Assembly: GCF_020181595.1 (NCBI RefSeq) | Contig: NZ_CP084028.1 | Location: 4,370,021 to 4,434,020 of the forward strand | Source: [Mycobacterium] vasticus | Lineage (GTDB): Bacteria > Actinomycetota > Actinomycetes > Mycobacteriales > Mycobacteriaceae | Length of the DNA: 64,000 nucleotides | Direction of reading: 5' to 3' | In this document: positions 25,713 to 34,347 of the stretch, in pieces | Numbering within the stretch: position 1 is the first letter of the stretch | How the letters are laid out: each line of letters opens with the position of its first letter | Program-made: the position numbers and the translations under genes | Notes under the pieces: generated by a model | Database searches by the model: none | The model's input: the letters and a program-made list of their open reading frames with translations, nothing else | What the model was told of the DNA's origin: nothing

Positions 25713-27692
25713 TCAGCGGTTGCGATTCCACTCCAGCCAGCCCACCCCGGTGCGCCCGTCGGCCATGGTGATCCGGGCCCATGCGCGCGGGAACTGGCTG
25801 ATCCGGCCGTCGACCGACTCCAGTCGCACCGGTGCGTGGGCGATGATCTCCGCGGTAGCGACCAGGCCGGTGGGCACCAGGCGCAGCGTCGTGGACACCG
25901 GCAGGTCATCGGCGCCGAAGACCTCCTCGGCCGATATCGACTGCAGTTCGGTCAAGCCGGCGTCGTCCTGGACATAGCCGATTCCCACCGGCGGCATGCC
26001 GGGGATCCGGACATCGACGCCATGCAGGTGGGTGCCGTCATGCAGGTGCAGGGCGTTCCACACCCAGTCCATGGCCCACCAGTCCCGCACCCCCCAGGAA
26101 TGGTCGCGCTGGCCGGGCACCGCCGAGATCTGGTAGGTGGTGTCGTTCACCGTGACCGAACCGGTTACCGTGCAGGGGATTTCGAAGCGTGGCGTGATCC
26201 GGTACTGGTAGGGCCGCCCGTCAGTCGTCCACTCCAGATCCATGCTCAACCGCGCCGGACGGCCGGTCTCGTTGCGCAGCAGTCCCGCCGGATCGTCGTA
26301 GGCCTGCCCGTCGCCGCTCACCGTCACCCGGTAGCGGCGCAGCGGTTCGACGACCTGCTGGGTCAGGGTGATGTCGGTGGTACGCAGCGCGAACGGGTCG
26401 GCCGGCAGCTCGGCACGGAAGTCGTTGAGCGCCAAGGTGGGCATGCCGGGACCGCACACCAGGGCGTTCACCCAGGCGTGATTCTCATTGGGGTACAACC
26501 CCAACCGGATCCAGCCGCCGATCTGCCCGTCCTCGTCGACGAAGTCGAGGTACCAGCTCTCGTTCCACAGCGACTCGGGCGCCGGTGGGTGCGGGTATTC
26601 GTCGGACTCGGCCGGCACCAGCGGTTCGGGCACGGCCGGGGCGGGCAGGATCGCCAACGCATCGGTGTCCAACACCTGGGCGCAGTGCCGGGCGAGCATG
26701 GTCATGAACATGTCGTCGCCGCGCTCGGTCTGGCCGACCAGCATGGACGACACGATGGCCATCATCACCCCGAAGAAGCTTTGCCGTCGCAGCGCGTCGC
26801 GCACGTCCGCCGCGGTGACGCCGGCGTTGGGTCCGCGGCCGGCCAGGTAGGCCTCGATCAGTGCGTCGCCGTTCGCCCGGCGGACCTCGACCGGCAGCGC
26901 GCAACCCAGGAAGTAGGCGAGGTCGACGAACGCCGGCGCCCACGTCACCGTCTGCCAATCCACCACCGTCAGGGCACGCGCCGTTCCGGGTTCGCCGAGC
27001 AGCATGTTGTCCAGCCGGTAGTCGCCGTGCACCAGCCCGTGCGGCTGCTGCTGTTCGCCGGCCAGGTAAGCGTCGAAGCTGTTGACCAGCCGGTCACAGA
27101 CCGTGCGCTGCTCGTCGGTGATCCGCGCCGCGTAGCGGTCTGAAAATCCTGCGTACAGCGTCGCGATCAGTGCCTGGTTCATCGGGGATTCCCGATTGAG
27201 CCACGCCACGCCGGCCAGGTCACCATCGGCTTGTAGCGAGGAGTGCATCCGGCCCAGCTCGGAGACCGCCAGCAGCGCCTGATCGACGGTGGCGCCGGCG
27301 ATGTCGTCACCCGGCTGGGCGGGTGCGGCATCGGCGAGCAGCAGGTCGAAGATGCCGGTGTCGGTGTCGATCGCGGCGTGATAGCAGTGCGAGATCGGGC
27401 CGGACAGCCGCGGGGCGATGTCGGTGTAGAAGCCGACCTCACGCTGGTAAAGCCCGAGCGCCAAACCGGTTTGGCGGCTGGTCGGTTCACTGGCGGCGAC
27501 CTTGAGCACCAGCGACGGCGGTCCGGCGGTTTCCTGCCCATAATCCAGAGTCAGCCGATAGCACTCGCTCATCTGTCCGGTGCCGATCTGCTCGGCCCGG
27601 AACCCGATCACGGTCGGCCCGCCGAGCACGCTGGTCAGCCATTGCGGGGTCAGGTCTGCGGGAGATTCGATCGGGGCCGAATGAGTTTGCAT
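25713..27692 (-). CDS. Phosphotransferase (APH-like) fused to a DUF7064-like domain
   Basis: A 659-residue two-part protein. Residues 1 to about 330 form an aminoglycoside-phosphotransferase/choline-kinase-like fold, with LVHGDYRLDNML (the Brenner catalytic motif, Asp and Asn) and TVVDWQTVTWAPAFVDLAYF (metal-binding Asp). Residues about 355-659 are beta-rich, with SLWNESWYLDFVDEDGQIGG, WIRLGLYPNENHAWVN and PGQRDHSWGVRDWWAMDW, resembling the DUF7064/DUF7065 or hydroxyneurosporene-synthase-like lipocalin fold. The gene directly follows the DUF1906 gene. It could phosphorylate a lipid alcohol held by the second domain; that function is inferred. Confidence 0.78.
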   Translation of the reverse strand: MQTHSAPIESPADLTPQWLTSVLGGPTVIGFRAEQIGTGQMSECYRLTLDYGQETAGPPSLVLKVAASEPTSRQTGLALGLYQREVGFYTDIAPRLSGPISHCYHAAIDTDTGIFDLLLADAAPAQPGDDIAGATVDQALLAVSELGRMHSSLQADGDLAGVAWLNRESPMNQALIATLYAGFSDRYAARITDEQRTVCDRLVNSFDAYLAGEQQQPHGLVHGDYRLDNMLLGEPGTARALTVVDWQTVTWAPAFVDLAYFLGCALPVEVRRANGDALIEAYLAGRGPNAGVTAADVRDALRRQSFFGVMMAIVSSMLVGQTERGDDMFMTMLARHCAQVLDTDALAILPAPAVPEPLVPAESDEYPHPPAPESLWNESWYLDFVDEDGQIGGWIRLGLYPNENHAWVNALVCGPGMPTLALNDFRAELPADPFALRTTDITLTQQVVEPLRRYRVTVSGDGQAYDDPAGLLRNETGRPARLSMDLEWTTDGRPYQYRITPRFEIPCTVTGSVTVNDTTYQISAVPGQRDHSWGVRDWWAMDWVWNALHLHDGTHLHGVDVRIPGMPPVGIGYVQDDAGLTELQSISAEEVFGADDLPVSTTLRLVPTGLVATAEIIAHAPVRLESVDGRISQFPRAWARITMADGRTGVGWLEWNRNR

Positions 27693-28469
27693 TTATCGCT
27701 CCAGATCCCACTGGCCGAAATCGGCTGCCAGAACATCATCTACGTCGACGTGGACGTCGCCGATCATGAAGCCCGGGTCGGTGGCGGTGACGATCTCGCG
27801 CTGAAACAGCACGGCGGCCGGCTCCCGCTGACCGCCCGACCACGCCCTGGTCTGCCAGGCCCAGCGGTGTCCCGCGCTGGTCGAGTGGCCCACCACACCG
27901 TCGCCGATCGCCCAGCCGAGCTGGCGCGCGCCGCCGTAGATTCCGGTGCGCGGCACACCGAGCACGGAGTTGACGCCACGAAACCACGCCGACGCCAGGC
28001 TCTTCCACGCCGATGAGTCGATGTCCTCGTCGACGCTGAAGAAGATCGGCGCGGTGTCCGGTCCCCCGGCCGCCTTGTGCAGCCGCAGCGCGGTGCGCGC
28101 GTCGGCCACCCCGCCGTCGTAGCCACGGGTGAAGTCCGACGGTGAGTTGACCCAGCCGGGTTTGCCGTACTGGTAGCAGCTGACCACATGCAGGCCAGCG
28201 TCGCGCATCTTCTCGGTGTAGTCGCGGGTGACGGGCTTGAAGTCGAAGGTGGCGCCCGGGCGCAGTTCGGAGACATAGACCAATGCCCCGTCGAAGCCCG
28301 CCGCGCGGATCGCTTCGGGTTGCACCAGTCGGTGGGCGAAGTCGATGAGCCGCAGTCCTTCTGCCCCAGCAGGCGGCGCACCGGCGGTGGCTCCGAAGAC
28401 GCCGGGGACCGCGAGCGCGGGAACCGCCAGTGCGCCATAGCGCAGGATGTCGCGCCGGGAAACCGTCAT
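27693..28469 (-). CDS. Tat-exported DUF1906 (glycoside hydrolase-like) protein
   Basis: A 258-residue protein of the Rv2525c type. SRRDILRYG is a twin-arginine motif, followed by a hydrophobic stretch and a likely cut near PAGAEG. The mature DUF1906 barrel shows RLIDFAHRLVQPEAIRAAGF, SCYQYGKPGW, APIFFSVDEDIDSS and GVNSVLGVPRTGIYGGARQ. DUF1906 is a TIM-barrel related to glycoside hydrolase 25-like enzymes; Rv2525c is envelope-located and affects beta-lactam response. I use the ATG at 28469; a TTG two codons earlier is possible. An export-signal protein inside an otherwise cytosolic catabolic operon is odd. A close paralogue lies at 34348-35151. Confidence 0.86.
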   Translation of the reverse strand: MTVSRRDILRYGALAVPALAVPGVFGATAGAPPAGAEGLRLIDFAHRLVQPEAIRAAGFDGALVYVSELRPGATFDFKPVTRDYTEKMRDAGLHVVSCYQYGKPGWVNSPSDFTRGYDGGVADARTALRLHKAAGGPDTAPIFFSVDEDIDSSAWKSLASAWFRGVNSVLGVPRTGIYGGARQLGWAIGDGVVGHSTSAGHRWAWQTRAWSGGQREPAAVLFQREIVTATDPGFMIGDVHVDVDDVLAADFGQWDLER

Positions 28470-28487
28470 CGGCAAAGACTAAGAGCT

Positions 28488-29408
28488 CTACTGCTTGCCG
28501 ATCACCGATTCGCCGAACTCCTCGATGGCCTCGATGGCGTGCGCCAGGCTGTCGCCGGGCAGGGCGACCTGCGTCCAGGTCACGCCGGCATCGTCCAGCC
28601 GGCCCAGGCCGTCCAGGTAGGCGCCCGGCTCGAAGTCGTCGTACCCGACGCGGCCACCGGCCAGGTTGGAGAAACAGACGTCGATGCCCGAGAAGTCCCG
28701 GCCCGCTTCGTCGCAGCGCCGCCTCAGGTCCTCGACACCGGCGGCCAACTCTTCGACCGTGTCCATGGCGGCGGTGCGCGCCGTTCCAGCCAGGGCCGCC
28801 GGAGCCGCGAACGGCGCCCAACCGTCACCGTGGGCGGCGACCCGCCTGCGGGCCCTACCGGTGTTGCCGCCGATCCAGATCGGCGGATGCGGCCGGCTGA
28901 CCGGGCGTGGATGGGCGGTGATCCCCCGGGCGCGGAAATTGCTGCCTTCGAACGAGACGTCGTCGCCGGTCCAGATCGCGCGGATGACCTCCAGGCTCTC
29001 CTCGACCAGCCCGGTGCGTTCGTCGAAATCCACTCCCAAAGCGGCGAATTCACCCTTGAGGTAGCCGACGCCGACGGCCAGGGTGAAGCGTCCACCGGAG
29101 AGCAGGTCCAGTGTCGCGCCGGCTTTGGCGACCACAAAGGGATTGCGGTAGGGCAGCACGACGACGTTCGGGATGAACCGCAGGGTGCGGGTGTGCGCGG
29201 CGGCGAATCCCATTGCCACGAAAGGGTCCAGGCTGTCGTGACCCCCGGCGTCGAGCCAGCGTTGGGTGGGTGCCGGGTGATCGGTGAAGCCCATGGCACC
29301 GAACCCGGCGGCCTCGGCGGCTCGTGCGACGGCGGCGACCGCCTGCGGTGTCACCATTTCCGGGTCGCAGGGGTGGGTGATGATCGGGTAGGTGAACGCG
29401 AATCGCAT
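28488..29408 (-). CDS. LLM class F420-type oxidoreductase
   Basis: A 306-residue luciferase-like oxidoreductase: GFGAMGFTDHPAPTQRWLDA, LSGGRFTLAVGVGYLKGEF, HPPIWIGGNTGRARRRVA and a C-terminal DDAGVTWTQVALPGDSL. The family uses F420 or FMN for hydride transfer or monooxygenation. I chose the ATG at 29408; the frame is open 20 codons upstream into the SDR gene. It starts 2 bases after the SDR stop. It is an intact counterpart of the broken LLM gene at 20818-21671. Confidence 0.87.
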   Translation of the reverse strand: MRFAFTYPIITHPCDPEMVTPQAVAAVARAAEAAGFGAMGFTDHPAPTQRWLDAGGHDSLDPFVAMGFAAAHTRTLRFIPNVVVLPYRNPFVVAKAGATLDLLSGGRFTLAVGVGYLKGEFAALGVDFDERTGLVEESLEVIRAIWTGDDVSFEGSNFRARGITAHPRPVSRPHPPIWIGGNTGRARRRVAAHGDGWAPFAAPAALAGTARTAAMDTVEELAAGVEDLRRRCDEAGRDFSGIDVCFSNLAGGRVGYDDFEPGAYLDGLGRLDDAGVTWTQVALPGDSLAHAIEAIEEFGESVIGKQ

Positions 29409-29410
29409 GT

Positions 29411-30226
29411 CTATTCCTTTCGCGGCGGCCCGAGTAGGTAGTCGCCGCTGTCGGGATGGTGGTACCACCCGCCGGCGGCGTGGGTGCCGCCGTCGACGTG
29501 CAGCGTCTGCCCGGTGACATACGAACTCATGTCACTGGCGAGAAACACCGCGGCCCCGGCCATCTCGTCGACGTGTCCGGGGCGGCCCATCGGGATCATG
29601 TGGCCGGCGCCTGCCAGCATCTCGGGTGAGCCGACGCGCTCGATGCCTTCGGTCAGGGTGAGGTCGGGCGCCAGGCAGTTGACCCGGATGCCGTGCGGGG
29701 CCAACTCCAGCGCGGCGGTCTTGGTGTAGTTGATGACGCCCGCCTTGGCCGCCGCATAGGCGGCGAAACCCGGTGCGGCGCGGGTGCCCTCGATGCTGCT
29801 GACGTTGATGACGCTGCCGCCCGTGCCGTGTCGCACCAGGGCCTGGGCGATGCGCTGGGTGCACAGCAGGACCTGGGTGAGGTTGGACCGGATCAGGGTG
29901 TCCCACCCCTTCGGAGTGGTGTCGAGCAGCGCCGAGGCGAACGTCCCGCCGGCGTTGTTGACCAGAACCGTCGGCAGCCCCACCGCCGTTATGGTCTCGG
30001 CCAGCGCGGCATCGACCTGCTCGGGGTCGCGGACGTCGATCGGGCAGGCCAGCCCGCCGGTTGCGGCTGCGGCCTCCTGGGCGGTCTGCGGGTCGCGTTC
30101 CCAGATCACCACGCGGGCACCGAATTCCGCGAAGGTCTCCGCGATACCGCGTCCGATGCCCGCGCCACCGCCGGTGATGACCGCCACCCGGCCGTCCAAC
30201 CCTGATGCGTCCCTGTGCAACACCAT
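29411..30226 (-). CDS. SDR family oxidoreductase
   Basis: A 271-residue short-chain dehydrogenase with TGGGAGIGRGIAETFAEFG, DVRDPEQVD, LVNNAGGTFAS, INVSSIEGTR and a Y-A-A-A-K catalytic pair. The C-terminal VTGQTLHVDGGTHAAGGWYH is typical. The ATG at 30226 overlaps the aldehyde dehydrogenase stop by one base (TGATG), so the two are coupled. It probably supplies the aldehyde or ketone substrate of the neighbouring enzymes. Confidence 0.88.
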   Translation of the reverse strand: MVLHRDASGLDGRVAVITGGGAGIGRGIAETFAEFGARVVIWERDPQTAQEAAAATGGLACPIDVRDPEQVDAALAETITAVGLPTVLVNNAGGTFASALLDTTPKGWDTLIRSNLTQVLLCTQRIAQALVRHGTGGSVINVSSIEGTRAAPGFAAYAAAKAGVINYTKTAALELAPHGIRVNCLAPDLTLTEGIERVGSPEMLAGAGHMIPMGRPGHVDEMAGAAVFLASDMSSYVTGQTLHVDGGTHAAGGWYHHPDSGDYLLGPPRKE

Positions 30227-31635
30227 CAGAGGCTGATGTAGACCGACTTGGTGTTGAAGTAGGCCTCCAGGCCCTTGCGGCCGCGCTCGCCGCCCCAACC
30301 GGACTGCTTGTGCCCGCAGATCGGCATGGAGGGGTCGGCGGCCAGCGCGGAGTTCACCCAGATCTGGCCTCCGCGAAGCGCATTGGCGACCCGGTGGGCG
30401 CGGCTGAGGTTCTCGGTCCAGATGGCGCCGGCCAGACCGTATTCGGTGTTGTTGGCCGCGGCGATCGCCTCGTCCTCCTCGTCGAAGGGGATCACCGATC
30501 CGACCGGGCCGAAGATCTCCTCGCGGATCAGCCGCATGTCGGGCGTGGTGTTGGTGATGATCGTCGCCTCGTAGAAGTAGCCGCGGCGGTCCATCGGCTT
30601 GCCGCCGGTGATCACCTGCGCACCGGCGGCCACTCCGTCGTCGACGATGCCCGCCACCCGTTGCCGCTGCTTGTCACTGATCAGCGGGCCCAGCACCGAG
30701 TTCGGGTCGTCGCTGCCGCCCATCGGCAGCATCTGGGCGAAGTTGGCCAGGCCCTCGACCACCTGGTCGTAGATTCCGCGCTGGACATAGATCCGTGAGG
30801 TGCACGAGCAGTTCTGGCCCGAGCCGGCCAGCAGGCCCATGCCGGCCATCATGATCGCCTTGTCGAGGTTGGCGTCGTCGAACATGATCAACGGCGACTT
30901 GCCGCCGAGTTCCAGCGTGAGGCGCTTGAGGTTTCCGGCCGCGGCCTTGACGATCAGCCGACCGACCTCGGTCGAGCCGGTGAACGAGATCTTGTCGACG
31001 TCCGGGTGCGCCGTCAGGGCCGCGCCGGTGGTCTCGCCATAGCCGGTGACGACGTTGAGGACTCCGTCGGGCAGGCCGGCCTCACGGAAGATCTCCTCCA
31101 GTTTCAGCGCGGTCAGCGGAGTTTCCTCGGCGGGCTTGAGAACCGCGCTGCAACCGGCCGCCAACGCCGGGGCCACCTTGAGCATGGCGACGAAAAACGG
31201 TCCGTTCCAAGGGATGATCAGCCCGACGACGCCGACCGGCTCGAGCTGGGTGAAGGTGTGGTACTCCTCGAAGTGCCCGAGCAGGCCGTCGGAGACCAGG
31301 TTGCTCGACTCGCCGTGGATCTTGCCGACCCATCCGGCGTAGTAGGTCAGCATCTCCTGGGAGACCTTGATGATCTGACTGGCGCCCATGGCGGTCATGC
31401 CGTTGTCGCGGGATTCGATCTCGGCGAGTTCGGGGGTGCGTTCCTTGATGATCTCGGCGGCGCGGAACATGATCTCGGCGCGCCGGGCCGCGGGCAGTTT
31501 GCGCCACACTCCCGATTCGAAACTCTCCCGGGCCCGCGCCACCGCCGCGTCAACGGCCGCCTGATCCGCGTCGGGCACTTCGGCGATCTGTTCCTCGGTC
31601 GACGGGTTGTAGACGGGGATGATGGTGCTGGTCAC
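30226..31635 (-). CDS. Aldehyde dehydrogenase family protein
   Basis: A 469-residue NAD(P)-dependent aldehyde dehydrogenase. IIPWNGPFFVAMLKVAPALA, FTGSTEVGR (nucleotide site), LELGGKSPLIMFDDA (catalytic Glu) and GSGQNCSCTSRIYVQ (catalytic Cys after GQN) are all present. The start is GTG at 31635, sharing GTGA with the thioesterase stop (4-base overlap). It would oxidise an aldehyde to the acid, consistent with a pathway that begins by releasing an acyl group from CoA. Confidence 0.9.
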   Translation of the reverse strand: MTSTIIPVYNPSTEEQIAEVPDADQAAVDAAVARARESFESGVWRKLPAARRAEIMFRAAEIIKERTPELAEIESRDNGMTAMGASQIIKVSQEMLTYYAGWVGKIHGESSNLVSDGLLGHFEEYHTFTQLEPVGVVGLIIPWNGPFFVAMLKVAPALAAGCSAVLKPAEETPLTALKLEEIFREAGLPDGVLNVVTGYGETTGAALTAHPDVDKISFTGSTEVGRLIVKAAAGNLKRLTLELGGKSPLIMFDDANLDKAIMMAGMGLLAGSGQNCSCTSRIYVQRGIYDQVVEGLANFAQMLPMGGSDDPNSVLGPLISDKQRQRVAGIVDDGVAAGAQVITGGKPMDRRGYFYEATIITNTTPDMRLIREEIFGPVGSVIPFDEEDEAIAAANNTEYGLAGAIWTENLSRAHRVANALRGGQIWVNSALAADPSMPICGHKQSGWGGERGRKGLEAYFNTKSVYISL

Positions 31636-32594
31636 TGGTTTTCGGCCTTTCGTGCGGGTGCTCCGTCGGTCGGACGGATGAGGACTTCTTGGGCGGTACT
31701 GGCCACGTGGCGGCCCGTCGAGTCGACGATGCTGCCCCGGACCAGGGCTCGGTGACCGCCGACGGCGACGGTCTGCTGGGTGTAGGCGTGCCACCGATCG
31801 AATTGCACCGGGCGGTGCAGCCAGACGGCGTGGTCGAGGGTCAGACCGGTGTGCGTGCCGTAGCCGACACGCTGCGGGTGGGACCGAAGTGCCATGTCCA
31901 CCAACAGGTAATCGGTGGCGTAGGCGAGTAGCACGGCGTCGGCGACCGGCCCGCCATCGTTATCGCGCGGCAGCCGCATCCAGTGAGTGCGCTCCCCCGG
32001 TGCCTGGCTACCCCCCAGAAAGACCGGGGCTTCGGCGATCCGCATCTCCAGCGGAGGCGGCGTGACGATCCAGGTGCTGCCGCGCTGCGCCAATCGGGGC
32101 GGGGCCTGCTGTACCCAGTGCTGCAGTAGTGGATGGGCCTGCGGTGTGTCGTTGAATTCGGTGGTGGCGTCGGCGGTCTCGGGGTTGGTGTCGAAGGACA
32201 CCGTCGCGGTCAGCAGGGTGCGTCCGGTTTGGCGCACCTCGACGTGGCGGATCGACATGGACCGTCCGTCACGAGTGCGGTCGACGATGATGTCCAGGGG
32301 CGCGTCGCAATCGCCGGCACGTAGGAACGCGGCGTGGATCGAATGGGGGCTGGGCCCGGTGACGGTGGCCGCCGCCGCTGCCATCGCCTGGGCGACGAGT
32401 TGGCCGCCGAAGATCCTCCCGAAGCGGCCGGCCTCGTTGTCGGCCCGGAATCGGTCGGCGCCGGTGGGTTGTGGCGTCAACACGTGTTGCAGCCGGTCGA
32501 GCGCGTTCAGCGTCGCGGCTTCCAGTGGGCTACCGGTATCGCGCAGCGGTCCGGTGAAGTCGGCGGCGCCGACTGCGACCTCACTGGCGGACAT
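31632..32594 (-). CDS. Acyl-CoA thioesterase II (TesB-like)
   Basis: A 320-residue double hot-dog thioesterase. GRIFGGQLVAQAMAAAAATV and SIHAAFLRAGD are the N-terminal TesB motifs, RHVEVRQTGRTLLTATVSF follows, and the C-terminal half carries DHAVWLHRPVQFDRWHAYTQ with the catalytic Asp region. It hydrolyses acyl-CoA to free acid and CoA. I chose the ATG at 32594 because AGGAGG lies just before it. It is the first gene of the seven-gene run and faces the TetR gene across a 20-base palindrome. Confidence 0.9.
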   Translation of the reverse strand: MSASEVAVGAADFTGPLRDTGSPLEAATLNALDRLQHVLTPQPTGADRFRADNEAGRFGRIFGGQLVAQAMAAAAATVTGPSPHSIHAAFLRAGDCDAPLDIIVDRTRDGRSMSIRHVEVRQTGRTLLTATVSFDTNPETADATTEFNDTPQAHPLLQHWVQQAPPRLAQRGSTWIVTPPPLEMRIAEAPVFLGGSQAPGERTHWMRLPRDNDGGPVADAVLLAYATDYLLVDMALRSHPQRVGYGTHTGLTLDHAVWLHRPVQFDRWHAYTQQTVAVGGHRALVRGSIVDSTGRHVASTAQEVLIRPTDGAPARKAENQ

Positions 32595-32640
32595 GGACCT
32601 CCTCGGGGCGACCACCGGGGAGCCGGCAGTGTGACCCATT

Positions 32641-32660
32641 TAAGTAAAACGTTTGACTTA
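32641..32660. promoter_or_regulatory. 20-base palindrome, candidate TetR operator
   Basis: TAAGTAAAACGTTTGACTTA is self-complementary except for one base pair (arms TAAGT and ACTTA, core AAACGTTT). It lies 46 bases upstream of tesB and 29 bases upstream of the TetR gene, in their shared 95-base gap. Size and symmetry fit a TetR dimer site. Binding is inferred. Confidence 0.65.
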
Positions 32661-32689
32661 GGTCAAGGGTGCGCGGTTGACTGGGCGCC

Positions 32690-33343
32690 ATGCCGCCCTC
32701 GACGCGCAGCCCGCGTTCCACCAGGGCCGACGGCACCCGCGAGGCGCTGCTGGCCGCGGCCGAGCGGCTGATCGCCGAGCACGGCGTGGAGGCGGTGACC
32801 CATCGTCAGATCGTCGACGCCGCTGGTCAGGGCAACAATGCGGCGGTGGCGTACCACTTCGGCACCAAGAAGGACCTGGTGCGCGCCATCGACGACAGCC
32901 ACGCCGGGCACATCGAGGAGTTGCGCGCCGCCCGGGTGGCCGCCACCGGTGATTCCGCCGAGCTGCGCGACTGGGTGAACTCGCTGGTTCAGCCGCTGAC
33001 CGACCATCTGGCGTCGCTGCCGGGGCCGACCTGGTACGCGCGCTTCGCCGCCCAGGTGATGACCGACCCCACCTATCGCCGGGTCGTCACCGAGAACGCC
33101 CTGGAGTCGCGTTCCCTGCGTCACGTCGTGGAAGGCATCGGCCGGGGCGTGCCGGACCTTCCCAAACACGTTCGCGCCGAACGGAACATCATGATGCGGA
33201 CCATGTTGATGTACACCTGCGCGGAGCTCGAACGTGGGTTCGCCGAAGGCGGCGCCGGCCCGCGCCCGAACTGGCCGGGTGCCGGTCACGGCCTGGTCGA
33301 CGCGATCGTGGGGCTGTGGCAGGCGCCCGCCACCGGTCACTGA
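32690..33343 (+). CDS. TetR/AcrR family transcriptional regulator
   Basis: A 217-residue TetR-type regulator. The HTH lies around residues 20-65 (REALLAAAERLIAEHGVEAV, then GNNAAVAYHFGTKKDLVRA). The C-terminal helices (GPTWYARFAAQVMTDPTYRR) form the ligand domain. It is divergent from the thioesterase/aldehyde dehydrogenase operon, which it most likely represses through the palindrome between them. Its 3' end overlaps the convergent CruF-like gene by 7 bases. Confidence 0.9.
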   Translation: MPPSTRSPRSTRADGTREALLAAAERLIAEHGVEAVTHRQIVDAAGQGNNAAVAYHFGTKKDLVRAIDDSHAGHIEELRAARVAATGDSAELRDWVNSLVQPLTDHLASLPGPTWYARFAAQVMTDPTYRRVVTENALESRSLRHVVEGIGRGVPDLPKHVRAERNIMMRTMLMYTCAELERGFAEGGAGPRPNWPGAGHGLVDAIVGLWQAPATGH

Positions 33344-34272
33344 CCCTCCGGCGTCTCCGTCGAGAACAGCCGCACCACGGCGATGACCACCACCAGGCCC
33401 ATCATGAACCAGGTCATCTCGGCGCAGGTCTCGTAGATGTCTTTGAGCGCGACGGTCGCGCCCCCGATGGTCGTGGTGGCGTCGTCGTCGACCAGCAGCA
33501 GCCCGAGGTTCACCTGCAGGCCCAGGCCGAACCAGACGAGGGCCGGCATCAACAGCGCGGATCGGGTGGATGCGGTGGGTTCGCGCCGCCACCGCCGCTC
33601 GATCAACGCGAACGCCTGAAACAGCACCCATCCCGTGAACAGCCAGCCGACGTAGTTGCTCAACGGCACGCCCAGCACCCCGCTCGGTGACCGGTAGGAG
33701 AACATCTGCCGCACGTAGGCCCCGAACGGATCGGCCACCAGGTCGTAGCCGCCGGCGATCAGGGCGGCGACCACCGGTGTCCCCAGCACCGCCATGCGCC
33801 GGCTCCGGCACTCGCCCACGATCACCCTGGCCAGAATCCAGGCGACCCAGGCGATCATCACCCAGGCCGCCACCACCGGGAACGGCACGCCGAGGGCGCG
33901 GGGCCCCGGCATGTGATGGGTGTAGAAGCCGAACGGGAAGCCGGTGGCGATACTGCACGCCTCGAGGCCGAAGCCCACCGTCACCGCGATCGCGAAGTAG
34001 GCGATGACACCGGCGGGTCGATAAAGAGTGAACGTGTGAAGGACCACGAACACCAGCAGCGCCGCACCCCAGATCGCCTCGGTGTCAGCGGCTCTCGACG
34101 ATCCGGTGCTCACGGCATTGACCACAGTCGCTACGAGCCAGACCACCAGGACGCACCAGCAGGTGATCACCAACCCGGCCCCGCGCGGAGCCGTCGGCGA
34201 TGTGCTGCTCACCGGCGTCGACACCGTCGCAGCGTAGCTGTCGCCGACTTCATCGCCGGACAAAACGACCAT
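33337..34272 (-). CDS. Carotenoid biosynthesis (CruF-like, PF04240) membrane protein
   Basis: A 311-residue membrane protein with about seven hydrophobic segments. ATGFPFGFYTHHMPGPRALG and GGYDLVADPFGAYVRQMFSY match the PF04240 family, whose known members (CruF) hydrate the end of carotenoids. Other members are annotated only as carotenoid biosynthesis proteins. I chose the ATG at 34272; the longer frame would need a TTG inside an inverted repeat. No other carotenoid gene is in the window, so a role in pigment synthesis is uncertain. It is divergent from the second DUF1906 gene. Confidence 0.8.
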   Translation of the reverse strand: MVVLSGDEVGDSYAATVSTPVSSTSPTAPRGAGLVITCWCVLVVWLVATVVNAVSTGSSRAADTEAIWGAALLVFVVLHTFTLYRPAGVIAYFAIAVTVGFGLEACSIATGFPFGFYTHHMPGPRALGVPFPVVAAWVMIAWVAWILARVIVGECRSRRMAVLGTPVVAALIAGGYDLVADPFGAYVRQMFSYRSPSGVLGVPLSNYVGWLFTGWVLFQAFALIERRWRREPTASTRSALLMPALVWFGLGLQVNLGLLLVDDDATTTIGGATVALKDIYETCAEMTWFMMGLVVVIAVVRLFSTETPEGQ

Positions 34273-34316
34273 GTTTACGGAAACGAGACCGCCGATCCGC
34301 GGCGCGGGCAACCCAA

Positions 34317-34341
34317 TTAACAACAGTCACATTGTTAACAT
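34317..34341. promoter_or_regulatory. Inverted repeat overlapping a candidate -10 box
   Basis: TTAACAA (34317-34323) and TTGTTAA (34332-34338) form a perfect 7-base inverted repeat with an 8-base spacer. TAACAT at 34336-34341 fits a -10 element; it ends 6 bases before the GTG start at 34348, with no visible ribosome site, which suggests a leaderless transcript for the DUF1906 gene. The repeat overlaps the -10 and also precedes the CruF-like gene, so a repressor here could control both. Confidence 0.5.
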
Positions 34342-34347
34342 CGGGGC

